From a virus: a stretch of DNA of 36,692 bases. Position 1 is the first letter of the stretch. Every line of letters begins with the position of its first letter. Location: the IMG/VR virus record IMGVR_UViG_3300042515_000013, positions 1-36,692 of that record; one strand, given 5' to 3'. The notes under the pieces are model-generated. The model searched no databases and had not been told where the DNA came from. It saw only the letters and a program-made list of their open reading frames with translations. Shown here piece by piece: positions 1-8,600 of the stretch. Made by a program: the position numbers and the translations under genes.

Positions 1-786
1 ATCATGCACAAGGTGACCCACTTTAAATGGGCACCGAAACCACACGCAGCTGAGTACGTGCATAACATACTGCAGCCAGCCATCCGGTTCGAAAAGAAAG
101 ACTGCTTGGACCTACCCGAAGTTACGCACGTGTCGCGTGACGCACCGCTGACAACGCAGCAGAGCAAGTACTACAAGATGCTCAAGGACCAGCTGCTGAT
201 TGAGACAGGTGGCGAGGAAGTCAGTGCGGTCAACGCAGCTACGCAGATAAACAAGCTGCTGCAGATAAGCGGAGGCGCGGTCTATACGGATACTGGCGAG
301 GTGCTGGAGTTCGATGTGTCTAACCGGGTTAACGTCGTACTCGAAGTCATAGAGGAAGCCAGCAACAAGGTGCTGGTCTTCGTGCCGTTCACGCACACTA
401 TTGAGATACTTCGCGCTAGGCTGGAGAAGGAAGGCATCTCGTGTGGCGTCATCAACGGCAAGGTATCACTGAATAAGCGCAGCGACATCATCGAGCGGTT
501 CCAGACGAACAAAGACCCACACGTGCTTATTATCCAGCCACAAGCTGCATCGCACGGTCTGACCCTAACGGAAGCGGACACAATCATCTGGTATGCGCCA
601 GTAACCAGCGTGGAAACATACTTGCAGGCTAACGCCCGTATCGACCGTCCCGGCCAGAAGAACGCCATGACCATCGTGCATATCAAGGGCAGTCCGGTAG
701 AGGAGCGGCTGTATAGTATGCTCCAGAATAATATCACCAACCACAAAAAACTTATTGACTTGTATAAGGAAGTTATGGAAATATAG
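1..786 (+). CDS. SNF2-family DNA helicase, C-terminal part (5' truncated by window)
   Basis: This is the second RecA-like domain of a superfamily 2, SNF2-type ATP-dependent DNA translocase. The reading frame is open from base 1, so the gene starts upstream and the ATG at 4 is probably internal. Counting from that ATG, motif IV is seen around residues 123-136 (VLVFVPFTHTIEIL), motif V around 175-195 with HGLTLTEADTIIWY, and motif VI at Q208-A-N-A-R212-I-D-R215-P-G217-Q218, the arginine-finger motif typical of the family. The N-terminal ATPase lobe with Walker A and DEAH box lies outside the window. Phage proteins of this type probably remodel replication forks or recombination intermediates (family knowledge). 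It is the first gene here of a plus-strand replication module and is followed by a 75-bp gap with an operator-like palindrome. Domain identity is secure; the exact role is not. Confidence 0.88.
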   Translation: MMHKVTHFKWAPKPHAAEYVHNILQPAIRFEKKDCLDLPEVTHVSRDAPLTTQQSKYYKMLKDQLLIETGGEEVSAVNAATQINKLLQISGGAVYTDTGEVLEFDVSNRVNVVLEVIEEASNKVLVFVPFTHTIEILRARLEKEGISCGVINGKVSLNKRSDIIERFQTNKDPHVLIIQPQAASHGLTLTEADTIIWYAPVTSVETYLQANARIDRPGQKNAMTIVHIKGSPVEERLYSMLQNNITNHKKLIDLYKEVMEI

Positions 787-788
787 TA

Positions 789-828
789 TTTGACACTGTC
801 AAAGATTAGTGGTAGCTAACAATATAAC
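789..828 (+). promoter_or_regulatory. Palindrome with -35-like hexamer upstream of the 133-aa gene
   Basis: A perfect inverted repeat TTTGACA-C-TGTCAAA lies at 789-803, directly after the helicase stop codon. Its left arm contains TTGACA (790-795), identical to a consensus sigma70 -35 box. TAGCTA sits at a 17-bp spacing (813-818) and an AT-rich TATAAC lies at 823-828, but neither is a convincing -10 with proper spacing. It may be a promoter with an overlapping operator, or a protein binding site only. No T-tract follows, so it is not an intrinsic terminator. Confidence 0.35.
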
Positions 829-861
829 AAACCACAATCACAACCAAGAAGGAGCAAGCAT

Positions 862-1263
862 ATGGATGATTTACCCGTAGACCAGCTTGTGCGCGTCTAT
901 CGCAAGATACGTGATGTCGTGCAGGCTAAGGAAGACGCCCACAAAGCCGAGATTGCAGAGCTTAAGGGGCAGATGGACCTAGTTAGCGCCAAGCTACTTG
1001 AGGTCTGCAACACACAGAACGTGGACAGCCTACGTACCAAAGAAGGTACGATAACTAGGCGCGCTGCTACCCGCTACTGGACGAGCGATTGGGAGTCCAT
1101 GTACAAGTTTCTTAAGGAGAAGGACGTTCTGCACCTTCTCGAACAGCGCATCCACAATGGCAACATGCGTAATTACCTAGAGGAGAACCCCGATAGTCTA
1201 CCTGTCGGCCTCAATGCAGATACTAAGTATGTGCTTTCGGTTCGCAAACCAACAACCAAGTGA
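862..1263 (+). CDS. Conserved phage protein of unknown function with N-terminal coiled coil
   Basis: The product is 133 residues. Residues 5-50 are rich in Lys, Glu, Ala and Leu (VRVYRKIRDVVQAKEDAHKA) and look like a long helix or coiled coil. The C-terminal half contains a conserved-looking segment TRYWTSDWESMYKFLKE followed by RIHNGNMRNYLEENPDSLP, which I recall from uncharacterised phage proteins next to SSB and helicase genes. The start is well supported: AAGGAG at 849-854 lies seven bases before the ATG. It lies between the SNF2 helicase and the probable SSB, with the next ATG eight bases after its stop, so a part in DNA replication or recombination is likely from context only. No catalytic motif is visible. 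The helical N-terminus is loosely reminiscent of Gp157-type phage proteins, but I cannot confirm that. Confidence 0.75.
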   Translation: MDDLPVDQLVRVYRKIRDVVQAKEDAHKAEIAELKGQMDLVSAKLLEVCNTQNVDSLRTKEGTITRRAATRYWTSDWESMYKFLKEKDVLHLLEQRIHNGNMRNYLEENPDSLPVGLNADTKYVLSVRKPTTK

Positions 1264-1271
1264 GAGAAACA

Positions 1272-2198
1272 ATGACTAATTTGACCATCTTTAAAAACCC
1301 TAACGCCGTAGCCGCATCGGCACTGCCACCATCGAAAATGGGTGCGCAGATTGCTTCGAGCATGGGCGGTTATAACCGCATCGCCACCAACACCAACGGT
1401 ACGTTCAAGCGCATCGTAAATGGTGAGCAGGTCGGCAAAGCCATCCGTGGTGAGTTCAACGCCATCATCCTTGCTATGCTAGAGAAGCCAAGCCGCAGCT
1501 TCTACGCTAGTGACTACGACCCCGACGCTAAGGGCACTGCACCTGACTGCTTCTCTAACCTAGGTGACAAGCCAGAGGCATCCGCCTCCAACCGTCAGGC
1601 GTCTAACTGTGCCAGCTGCCCTAAGAACATAGATGGTTCGGGTAAGAACGGTAAGGGTAAAGCCTGTCGCTTCAGCCGCAAGGTCGCGTTGTTCTTAGAC
1701 GGTGACGAGTCCGGCGACGTGTATCAGTTCAACATCCCAGCTAAGTCGCTATTCGGTAAGGGCACGGGCAACACCCTCCCGTTCGAGCAGTACTGCCGCC
1801 ATCTAGTATCAAACGGTGCAGCGCCTGACCGCGTGGTAACCACGGTTGCATATAACCTCGACGCAGAGACTATGGAGCTTAACTTCACTGCTGACCGGTT
1901 TATCACCCCAGAAGAGCTGGAGCGCGTCACTGAGGCACAAGAGAACGCTGCCACGACGCGCCTGATTAGCTTCGACATCGTGAAGGCTGCTGCCGCAGAA
2001 GAACCTGCTAAGCTTGCAGCACAAGCCGAGCCGAAGGCGAAGAAGCCATCGTTCTTAGACGCTGATGACGAAGACGAAGAGGAAGAAGAACTTCCCGAGC
2101 CAGTAAAGCGTCCATCCAAGAAGGCCACCGCTGAACCTACCGGCACTATTGCTGCTGTAGTAAGCCAGTGGGGCGACGACGAAGAAGACGACGACTAA
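1272..2198 (+). CDS. Probable single-stranded DNA-binding protein with acidic C-terminal tail
   Basis: The product is 308 residues from the ATG at 1272; an in-frame GTG at 1260 overlaps the previous gene and is less likely. Four cysteines, C93, C113-x-x-C116 and C132, could bind zinc. The middle part (about 60-240) is a mixed alpha/beta domain that might be an OB fold. The C-terminal 60 residues are extremely acidic, with a stretch of Asp and Glu around 265-275 and the terminus WGDDEEDDD. Such a tail is the hallmark of phage and bacterial SSBs (T7 gp2.5, T4 gp32), where it contacts polymerase and helicase. Position between a helicase and a primase-helicase supports this. It overlaps the next gene by one base (TAATG). 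The SSB assignment is an inference from tail, context and cysteine pattern, not a direct family match. Confidence 0.6.
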   Translation: MTNLTIFKNPNAVAASALPPSKMGAQIASSMGGYNRIATNTNGTFKRIVNGEQVGKAIRGEFNAIILAMLEKPSRSFYASDYDPDAKGTAPDCFSNLGDKPEASASNRQASNCASCPKNIDGSGKNGKGKACRFSRKVALFLDGDESGDVYQFNIPAKSLFGKGTGNTLPFEQYCRHLVSNGAAPDRVVTTVAYNLDAETMELNFTADRFITPEELERVTEAQENAATTRLISFDIVKAAAAEEPAKLAAQAEPKAKKPSFLDADDEDEEEEELPEPVKRPSKKATAEPTGTIAAVVSQWGDDEEDDD

Positions 2199-2440
2199 TG
2201 AGTAGCGGTTATAGCTTACGGATACAGGAGGCAAACGCCAAGGCAAGCAAACACAAGTTGGGTGTTCGCCTAGGTAGGCTCTGCATTGCGCAGGACATTC
2301 CTGTAGCCGTAGTCGCTAAGTGTACAGGCGTAACAAGGCAGACAGTATATAATTGGTTCTGCGGGACTTCGGTCCCGCAGGGCACTCCCGCCGCCCTTAT
2401 AGCTGTATACATGGCAAGTCTGGAGAGTTCTGTCTCCTAA
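2198..2440 (+). CDS. Small helix-turn-helix DNA-binding protein
   Basis: The product is 80 residues from the ATG at 2198, which shares its A with the stop of the upstream gene (TAATG), implying translational coupling. Residues 34-55 (IPVAVVAKCTGVTRQTVYNW) form a classic helix-turn-helix of the Cro/XRE type; the recognition helix is probably TRQTVYNW. There is no ligand or dimerisation domain beyond it, so this is a minimal DNA binder. It might regulate this operon, for example at the palindrome at 789-803, or act in replication initiation (inference). A longer frame from 2168 would add a run of arginines, but that is only the out-of-frame reading of the SSB acidic tail. The gene contains a perfect UUCG-capped hairpin at 2359-2380. 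Confidence 0.75.
   Translation: MSSGYSLRIQEANAKASKHKLGVRLGRLCIAQDIPVAVVAKCTGVTRQTVYNWFCGTSVPQGTPAALIAVYMASLESSVS
2359..2380 (+). other. Perfect 9-bp stem-loop with TTCG tetraloop inside the HTH gene
   Basis: CTGCGGGAC (2359-2367), TTCG (2368-2371) and GTCCCGCAG (2372-2380) form a 9-bp uninterrupted stem closed by the exceptionally stable C(UUCG)G loop. It lies inside codons for residues 54-61 of the HTH protein. No U-tract follows, so it does not look like an intrinsic terminator. Confidence 0.7.
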
Positions 2441-2503
2441 CGGAGCAGGGAGCATTTTCTTTTAGAAGTGGGCTTATGAGTTGCCCTATGGAGTAGTGTC
2501 TGC

Positions 2504-5338
2504 GTGGCGGAGGAATTTGACCTTTTATCAGCGGTGCAGCCTCAAGAGGGTTGGTACGCTATCGTCGGGCTTAGCCCAGACAATAAACAGCAGGAGTTAG
2601 TAGAGACCCGCGAGGAAGCGGACGAATGGGCAAAGACCTTCCTCAACCAAGGTAAGAACGTATTCTTTGGTGTAGCTAAGTACACAGACGGTAAGAGCCG
2701 CAAGAAAGAGAACGTGAAGGCGCTTAAGTCGCTCTGGCTCGACATAGACTGCGGACCAGAGAAGGATTACGATACACAGGACGAAGGCTTCACTGCTCTT
2801 CGTGCCTTCTGTAAGACCGTAGGTATGCCCAAGCCTATCGTGGTTAACTCGGGGCGCGGTCTGCACGTATACTGGCCGCTAACTGAAGAAGTTACACGCG
2901 AAGAATGGGAGCCAGTGTGCGCACGGTTGAAAGAAGTCTGCGCCATCAAGGGGCTACGTGTAGATAACAGCTGCTTTGAGGCAGCGCGCATCCTGCGTAT
3001 TCCCGGCACTTTTAACTTTAAGGGTGATGACCCACTGCGCGTAGAGGTTCTGGTGGTCGGCAAGCCGACGTCCATGGTAGACATACGTGACATACTTGGC
3101 GTTAAAGAGACTAAGCCGTCGCCCCTAGGCGACCTTCCGGTGTTCGCACCTAGCCCGTTATCGAAAGTCATACAGGCTAGCATGGAGTCCAGCTTCGCCA
3201 AGATTATGAACCGTGGGGACAAAGGCTGCGCACAGCTTAACTCCTGTTACGAGGACCGCGAGCATATATCCGAGCCACGTTGGTTTTCGGCGTTATCAAT
3301 CGCAAAGTTCTGTAAGGACCGTAATAGGGCGATACACAAGCTATCTGCAGACCATCCGGACTACGACCCTGACAAGGTTGAGCAGAAGATAGGACACATA
3401 CTCGGGCCGCACACCTGCGCAGAGTTCGAGAAGAACAATCCCGGCGGATGCGGAAAGTGTCCACACGCTGGCAAGATACGCTCACCTATTACGCTAGGCA
3501 AAGAGCTGAAGGAGGCAACTCCGGAGGACAACGTAGTCATAGAAGAGACGAAGCTGGGGGCGATAAAGTTCCACATACCCGAGTTTCCCTTCCCCTACGT
3601 GCGTGGCAAGCATGGGGGCGTATGGCGCAAAGTTGCACCGAAGGACGAGGAAGAAGGCGTCGAAGACGTTGCGCTTGTGTATCCGTACGACATCTACGTG
3701 GCCAAGCGGATGGATGACCCTGTTGAGGGTGGCGTAGCCCTTATACGACTGCACACACCGCAGGACGGCGTCAAAGAGTTCACGGTGCACAATTCCAAGA
3801 TGGCGGACGGCACCGAGCTGAAGAAGCTTCTCGCTTCTAAGCACGTGATGTTGAGTTCGAAGACCGACTACGCATATCTAGTCGATTACATAGTTAAATC
3901 AGTGGCACAGTTTTTTCATAACGAGAAGGTAGAGCAAATGCGAAATCAATTTGGATGGGTCGATAACGACAGTAAGTTTATCATTGGCGACCGTGAGATA
4001 AGTGCGGAGGGGACGTACCATAGTCCACCATCTTCCGTTACCAAGGTAGTAGCGGAGCATATGACAGCTAAGGGCACACTGGATAAGTGGCGCGAAGTGT
4101 TCGACCTGTACGGACGTCCGGGCCTTGAGGGGCATGCGTTTGCAGCAGCCACCGCCTTCGGTGCGCCTCTCTTGCGCTTCTCCGGCCAGCGTGGGGCGAT
4201 TATCAACGTGGTGCACCCTAAGTCGGGCACGGGTAAGACGACAGCCCTACAGATGGCTAACAGCGTGTATGGTGACCCTGTGGCGCTATGCGCAAAGAAG
4301 GACGACACGTTCAACTCGAAGGTGTTTAAGATAGGCGTGTTCTGCAACCTGCATATCAGCTTCGACGAAATGTCCAACACTGAACCTAAGCAGTTGAGTG
4401 AGCTTGCCTACCTGATTACACAGGGCACCGGCAAGGACCGCATGAAGGCGTCCGCCAACGAGCTTCGGGCAAACCTGACGTCGTGGCAGACCATAGCACT
4501 GTGCTCGTCTAACCACTCGTTCTACGAGAAGCTGGAAATCAATAAGGGTTCGCCTGATGGTGAAACCATGCGCATCATCGAATACAGCATCGACTATTCT
4601 GACGCGATTGACATCGAGTATGGCAAGAAGATGTTCGACCACCAGCTGCTCGAGAACTACGGGCATGCAGGTGACATCTACGCACGGTACCTGATTACGC
4701 ACTATGATGAGGTGAAGGCGCTCTATGCTACGGTCCAACAGCGCATCGACACCAAGCTTAAGCTAACACAGCGTGAGCGTTTCTGGTCGGCAACAGCAGC
4801 TGCTAACATAACGGGCATCTACATTGCCCTGCATCTGGGCCTGTGTAACTGGGACATCGCTGCCATTTTCAAGTGGACGTGCAAGATGGTGCTCAACCTA
4901 CGCAACACCATGACCCCACCACCTGAAGGCGACCAGCAGATACTGGGTGAGTTTATGAACGCCCGTCTCGGGAACATTCTTATCGTTAACGATGGGGTAG
5001 ACCGTCGCAGCAAGATGGCGGAAGTACCGGCGCTAGAACCAAAGCAAGAACTTATGATACGCTACGAGCCTGACACAGCTAAGGTGTACATAACTGCTAG
5101 CTCGTTCCGTGAGTATTGTGGTGCACGTAACATTGCTTACCGCTCTACGATTAACGCTATGAAGGCCAAGGGCCTGTACCTCGACGCGGAAAACAAGCGT
5201 ATGTCCAAGGGCATGAAAGTCAACACGGTGCCAGTGCAGTCGCTAATCTTCGACGCTAACCACCCAGACTTCAGTGGCATTACGGACCTGTTTAATAACG
5301 TAGTGTCTGCCGCGAAGCCGGACTCCGACGAAGAGTGA
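2504..5338 (+). CDS. Primase-helicase: AEP-like primase domain fused to a P-loop helicase
   Basis: The 944-residue product starts at GTG 2504; GGAG at 2490-2493 is the likely ribosome site. The N-terminal third resembles an archaeo-eukaryotic-type primase: LWLDIDC gives the metal-binding pair D80 and D82, GRGLHVYWPL holds H121, and a later AARILRIPGTFNFK segment fits the third motif. C305, C316, C319 and H321 (CAEFEKNNPGGCGKCPH) could form a small zinc site. The C-terminal half is a P-loop ATPase with Walker A PKSGTGKTT (P572 to T580) and Walker B ISFDEM (D621, E622), resembling the DUF927 or SF3-like helicases that often follow AEP domains. It should make primers and unwind DNA at the phage fork. 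It overlaps the next gene (GTGA). The fused primase-helicase call is strong; primase activity is inferred from motifs. Confidence 0.85.
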   Translation: MAEEFDLLSAVQPQEGWYAIVGLSPDNKQQELVETREEADEWAKTFLNQGKNVFFGVAKYTDGKSRKKENVKALKSLWLDIDCGPEKDYDTQDEGFTALRAFCKTVGMPKPIVVNSGRGLHVYWPLTEEVTREEWEPVCARLKEVCAIKGLRVDNSCFEAARILRIPGTFNFKGDDPLRVEVLVVGKPTSMVDIRDILGVKETKPSPLGDLPVFAPSPLSKVIQASMESSFAKIMNRGDKGCAQLNSCYEDREHISEPRWFSALSIAKFCKDRNRAIHKLSADHPDYDPDKVEQKIGHILGPHTCAEFEKNNPGGCGKCPHAGKIRSPITLGKELKEATPEDNVVIEETKLGAIKFHIPEFPFPYVRGKHGGVWRKVAPKDEEEGVEDVALVYPYDIYVAKRMDDPVEGGVALIRLHTPQDGVKEFTVHNSKMADGTELKKLLASKHVMLSSKTDYAYLVDYIVKSVAQFFHNEKVEQMRNQFGWVDNDSKFIIGDREISAEGTYHSPPSSVTKVVAEHMTAKGTLDKWREVFDLYGRPGLEGHAFAAATAFGAPLLRFSGQRGAIINVVHPKSGTGKTTALQMANSVYGDPVALCAKKDDTFNSKVFKIGVFCNLHISFDEMSNTEPKQLSELAYLITQGTGKDRMKASANELRANLTSWQTIALCSSNHSFYEKLEINKGSPDGETMRIIEYSIDYSDAIDIEYGKKMFDHQLLENYGHAGDIYARYLITHYDEVKALYATVQQRIDTKLKLTQRERFWSATAAANITGIYIALHLGLCNWDIAAIFKWTCKMVLNLRNTMTPPPEGDQQILGEFMNARLGNILIVNDGVDRRSKMAEVPALEPKQELMIRYEPDTAKVYITASSFREYCGARNIAYRSTINAMKAKGLYLDAENKRMSKGMKVNTVPVQSLIFDANHPDFSGITDLFNNVVSAAKPDSDEE

Positions 5339-5535
5339 AGGTAGCTGGGGTCAGCTACGATATAAACTGGCGCGCCTTTACCAAGGGCGCGTCACTCTTT
5401 TTCCCGTGCCTAGACCCTAAAGCCGCCAAGCGCGAGATACGCCCTGTGCTACGCAGGCTGAAGCTAAAGGTAGTATATAGGAGCGTAATAGACCCTAAAT
5501 CTGGTATTAGGGGTTTACGTATCTGGCGAATATGA
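5335..5535 (+). CDS. Small conserved phage protein of unknown function
   Basis: The product is 66 residues, starting at a GTG that overlaps the TGA of the primase-helicase gene (GTGA at 5335-5338), so translation is probably coupled. The sequence has a hydrophobic segment ASLFFPCLDP (residues 19-28) followed by a basic helix (KAAKREIRPVLRRLKLKVVYR) and ends in RGLRIWRI. I read it as a small alpha/beta protein. The net charge is strongly positive, so nucleic-acid contact is possible. It is the last gene of the plus-strand module; the terminator starts 46 bases after its stop. No function can be assigned. Confidence 0.6.
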   Translation: MKVAGVSYDINWRAFTKGASLFFPCLDPKAAKREIRPVLRRLKLKVVYRSVIDPKSGIRGLRIWRI

Positions 5536-5580
5536 CTATGCATGACACCGGAAGATGCTCCTTCCGTTTGGTTGATACTA

Positions 5581-5615
5581 CCCCCGCTGGCGCTACTCCC
5601 CGGCGGGGGTTTTTT
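5581..5615 (+). terminator. Rho-independent terminator of the replication operon
   Basis: A GC-rich stem pairs 5581-5590 (CCCCCGCTGG) with 5600-5609 (CCGGCGGGGG, one T-G wobble) around a nine-base loop and is followed by six T at 5610-5615. It works on the plus strand only; the other strand has no T-tract after the hairpin. The T-tract overlaps the TAA stop of the convergent 2313-residue gene. Confidence 0.9.
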
Positions 5616-8600
5616 ATGGGCGGAACATCTCCGCCATGCCGATGTCTTTCCCAGCAGTCTTCTTCTCAAGCCGCATACCCTGCACAGTGCGCTCCCGAAC
5701 ATCTGCACGACCCTTGAGTGACCGCATAATGCTCTCTTCGGTAATAATAAAGCTAGGGTCTGGATACGTGCGGTTGAATGGAATAATCTCGTCAGTGATA
5801 AACTCTTGCAGCTGTGCCTTAGAGGTAATCTCACCCTCACGTATCTTCCTATCCAAAGTGGATAGCAGCTGGGTTTTCTCCGCCTTTATCTTCTTATCGT
5901 TCTTACCACGTGTAATGTAATAGTCCTGCCACCGAGCAAGGCGCAGTGGGCGGAAGCCGGATATCGTGCGTAACGTATCGAGTGCGGAGATGTCGTCCTT
6001 GTCGATGATAACGTCGCCCTTACGGCTAACAACGCCTTCGGCTTCACCTTGCTCTGCAGCTACCCATGACCGGATAAACGCCGGGGCTACCTTCTTTATA
6101 GCACCGTACATGTCGCCTTCAGCGAAGTTATCCTTTGCGTTGAACATCTGAATTAGCATCTGCCCACCCGCCACGTTAGCCAGCGCTGTTTTTATTAGGG
6201 TATCCCCAGTAGAGTCGCCTGTAACCGCTTCGCGGAACCACATATTCTTGAGGTCAAGTGACGTACGGCTAGACAGTTCGGTGTTCGACAAAGCGCCAAG
6301 TGGACCGTGTATAAGAATGTCGGCCATTGACACGTTGCCAACCATTGGCTCTCCGAACTTGTCCATTATCCATGCACGGAACATAATGTCGGAGTCGTAT
6401 GCCACACGTGGGTCGAGGCCCATAAGCTTGCGTACGTCCTCATCGTCTTCTTCGTCAAAGCTCTCGGACAATGCCAGCGCCATAACAGAGTATAGGGGCA
6501 TGCCTAAAAGACCGCCGAATACGCCAGCCATCATCAAGACGCCGCCTAGTTCCTTCATAGCACCTGCACGTGCCGCCTTTGCTTCTGGCGAAGCTCCGGG
6601 GTACAATCCACGTCCGATATCGCGCATCGCCCCTACTAGGAACTTGGTCTGCAGGATGGGGTGCATCTTGAAGAGGAACAGGGCACGGGTTATGTCCTTC
6701 TTCATAATGTTAGACCGCTCCCAGTTGGAGTAGTCACCTAGTGTATCCCGCACTGTGTCTAGTGCAGTTGTAACGGCCTTATCGAAGACGAGGTCTTCGG
6801 CTTCGGGGCTAGGATTTTTAGCCTTTTCCGCATCGTACGCCAGCTCAAACGCCATGAAGTAGGCCGCTTGACGCGAGATGTTTTCCAAACCTTGGAACAT
6901 TACGCCCATAGCCTTACCTGTGAGTGCAGCCGTCTCCACCGCTGTGCGCGCTACACCTGTACGGTGCCTCTTGGCCGTTTCACGCTCGTTCTGGATTAGG
7001 GTATCCTGCACGGTCTCAAGCACGTTGCGCTCCATACCCGCTGCCATAGCCTTACGTAAAAGTTTACCGCGAGGTGTGTCGGAGCTAACCAGCTTTGAAC
7101 TGAGCATGTTTGGCATCAACACATCAAGTTGGTCGCCCGCACCGGCTAGACCAGTACGTGTAGTCTGTACCTTAGCTTTACCCAATGTGTCCCATATCCG
7201 CATGTACTTAAACCAAATCGCCGTACCCTTAGCGACACCGTAATCACGCCACAGGCGCGGCACCACACGTATAGGTATCGAGGTAAGCTGCAGCATAGCT
7301 GTCGCTGGCGCTGTCAGGTAGTAGAAGTATGACGCACGGTTAAGGACGTTTATGAACGAACTCTGCGGGCTTGGGTTTATCTCGTCCTCTGCACGCGACT
7401 CAAGCTCGTCTATAACCGAGTTGTATTTAGCCCGTAGGGTTGCATCGCGGTCAGATACGTTATCCCGTGCCTCCTCTATCTTTAGGCGAATGTCCCCGGC
7501 ATAGGCCAACTTGCTTAGCTGGTTAGCATAGTTACTAGCTTGCGACGCAAACTGCTGCAGCAGGTCCTGCTGGAAGCCTACTACTTCTTGGGCGTGCATG
7601 AACCGGCGGCGCACCGACCGTTCCGGCGTAGATAGCAACCACGTCTGGTAGATGCTGTCCGTAAGGTCTTTGAAGCTCTCAGCGTTGATACCCTTGGTGC
7701 CCGCAAACTCCTCCTTTGCTGTTTTCACTAGGTCGAATATCTTCTGCATCATCTGGTCGTCAGACTTTATATTCTCCCGCAGTTGAGAGATATCATTGCC
7801 TATGGTTATAACGCTGCTGTCCTCGGGGTTCACACCTAAGCGCTTAGCTATAGCTTTCTGTGCAGCTTGCATGTCCTTAGCGGAGTAGAACTGGTAGAAC
7901 TCCCGCTCCCGTGTACCGTCTTTGGCCGCTGCTACACGCACATAATATTGACCTTCACGCATGAACGGGAAGTAGTCTTTAGTGAACAGGTCGGAGTTGA
8001 GGTCGTAGAATATATCCCCGCTCTTCTTAGCCTCGTCTGGGTTCATCACCTCGCGCATCATATCCGCACGTAGGTCGCGCAGGCGCTTAGCTTCTGCCTC
8101 ACCGGCAATAGTAGAAATGCGACCGTCTAGTAGCGCCAGCTCTGCTTCGAACATGTCTTTGTAGTAGGCGCGTATCTCTTTATACAGCTTGTGGCCGTTC
8201 TTAATCTCGGCCAGCTCGTCCCACAGCTTATGCACGTCACGGATACGACGGGTAAGTTCTGCAATCTGGTCTGTCTGGGCACTCGTCTTCTGGCGGTCGA
8301 TAGCAGTTTTAGATAGGTCCGCTAGCAGCTTGCGCATGTCGTCAGACCTTTTTACCTTGTCGCCCTTTACCCCCACTACTTCCTTACCCTGCATAGTCAG
8401 AGCCTTCATCTCGGCTATTATGCGGGCGGCTAGCGCCTTGTCGTTTGAGTTCTTCAATATGCGGGCTTCGATTTCCTTCATCGCAGGGTGGTTAGCCAGC
8501 GCTTCACCAGCAGACTTAAACTCGTCTGGAGAATATTCGTTTATACGGGCAGTGCTCATGGTCGTAGCCAGCACTTTGTCTTCGTCGGCCAGAAGAAACT

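Noticed and set aside
2168-2197. Extra N-terminal stretch with seven arginines for the HTH protein
   Set aside because: It is only the shifted reading of the acidic tail codons of the SSB-like gene; the ATG at 2198 in the TAATG overlap is the natural start.
2434-2463. Possible terminator after the HTH gene (CTCC-TAAC-GGAG then ATTTTCTTTT)
   Set aside because: The stem has only four base pairs and the T-rich run is eight bases away, so it is too weak.
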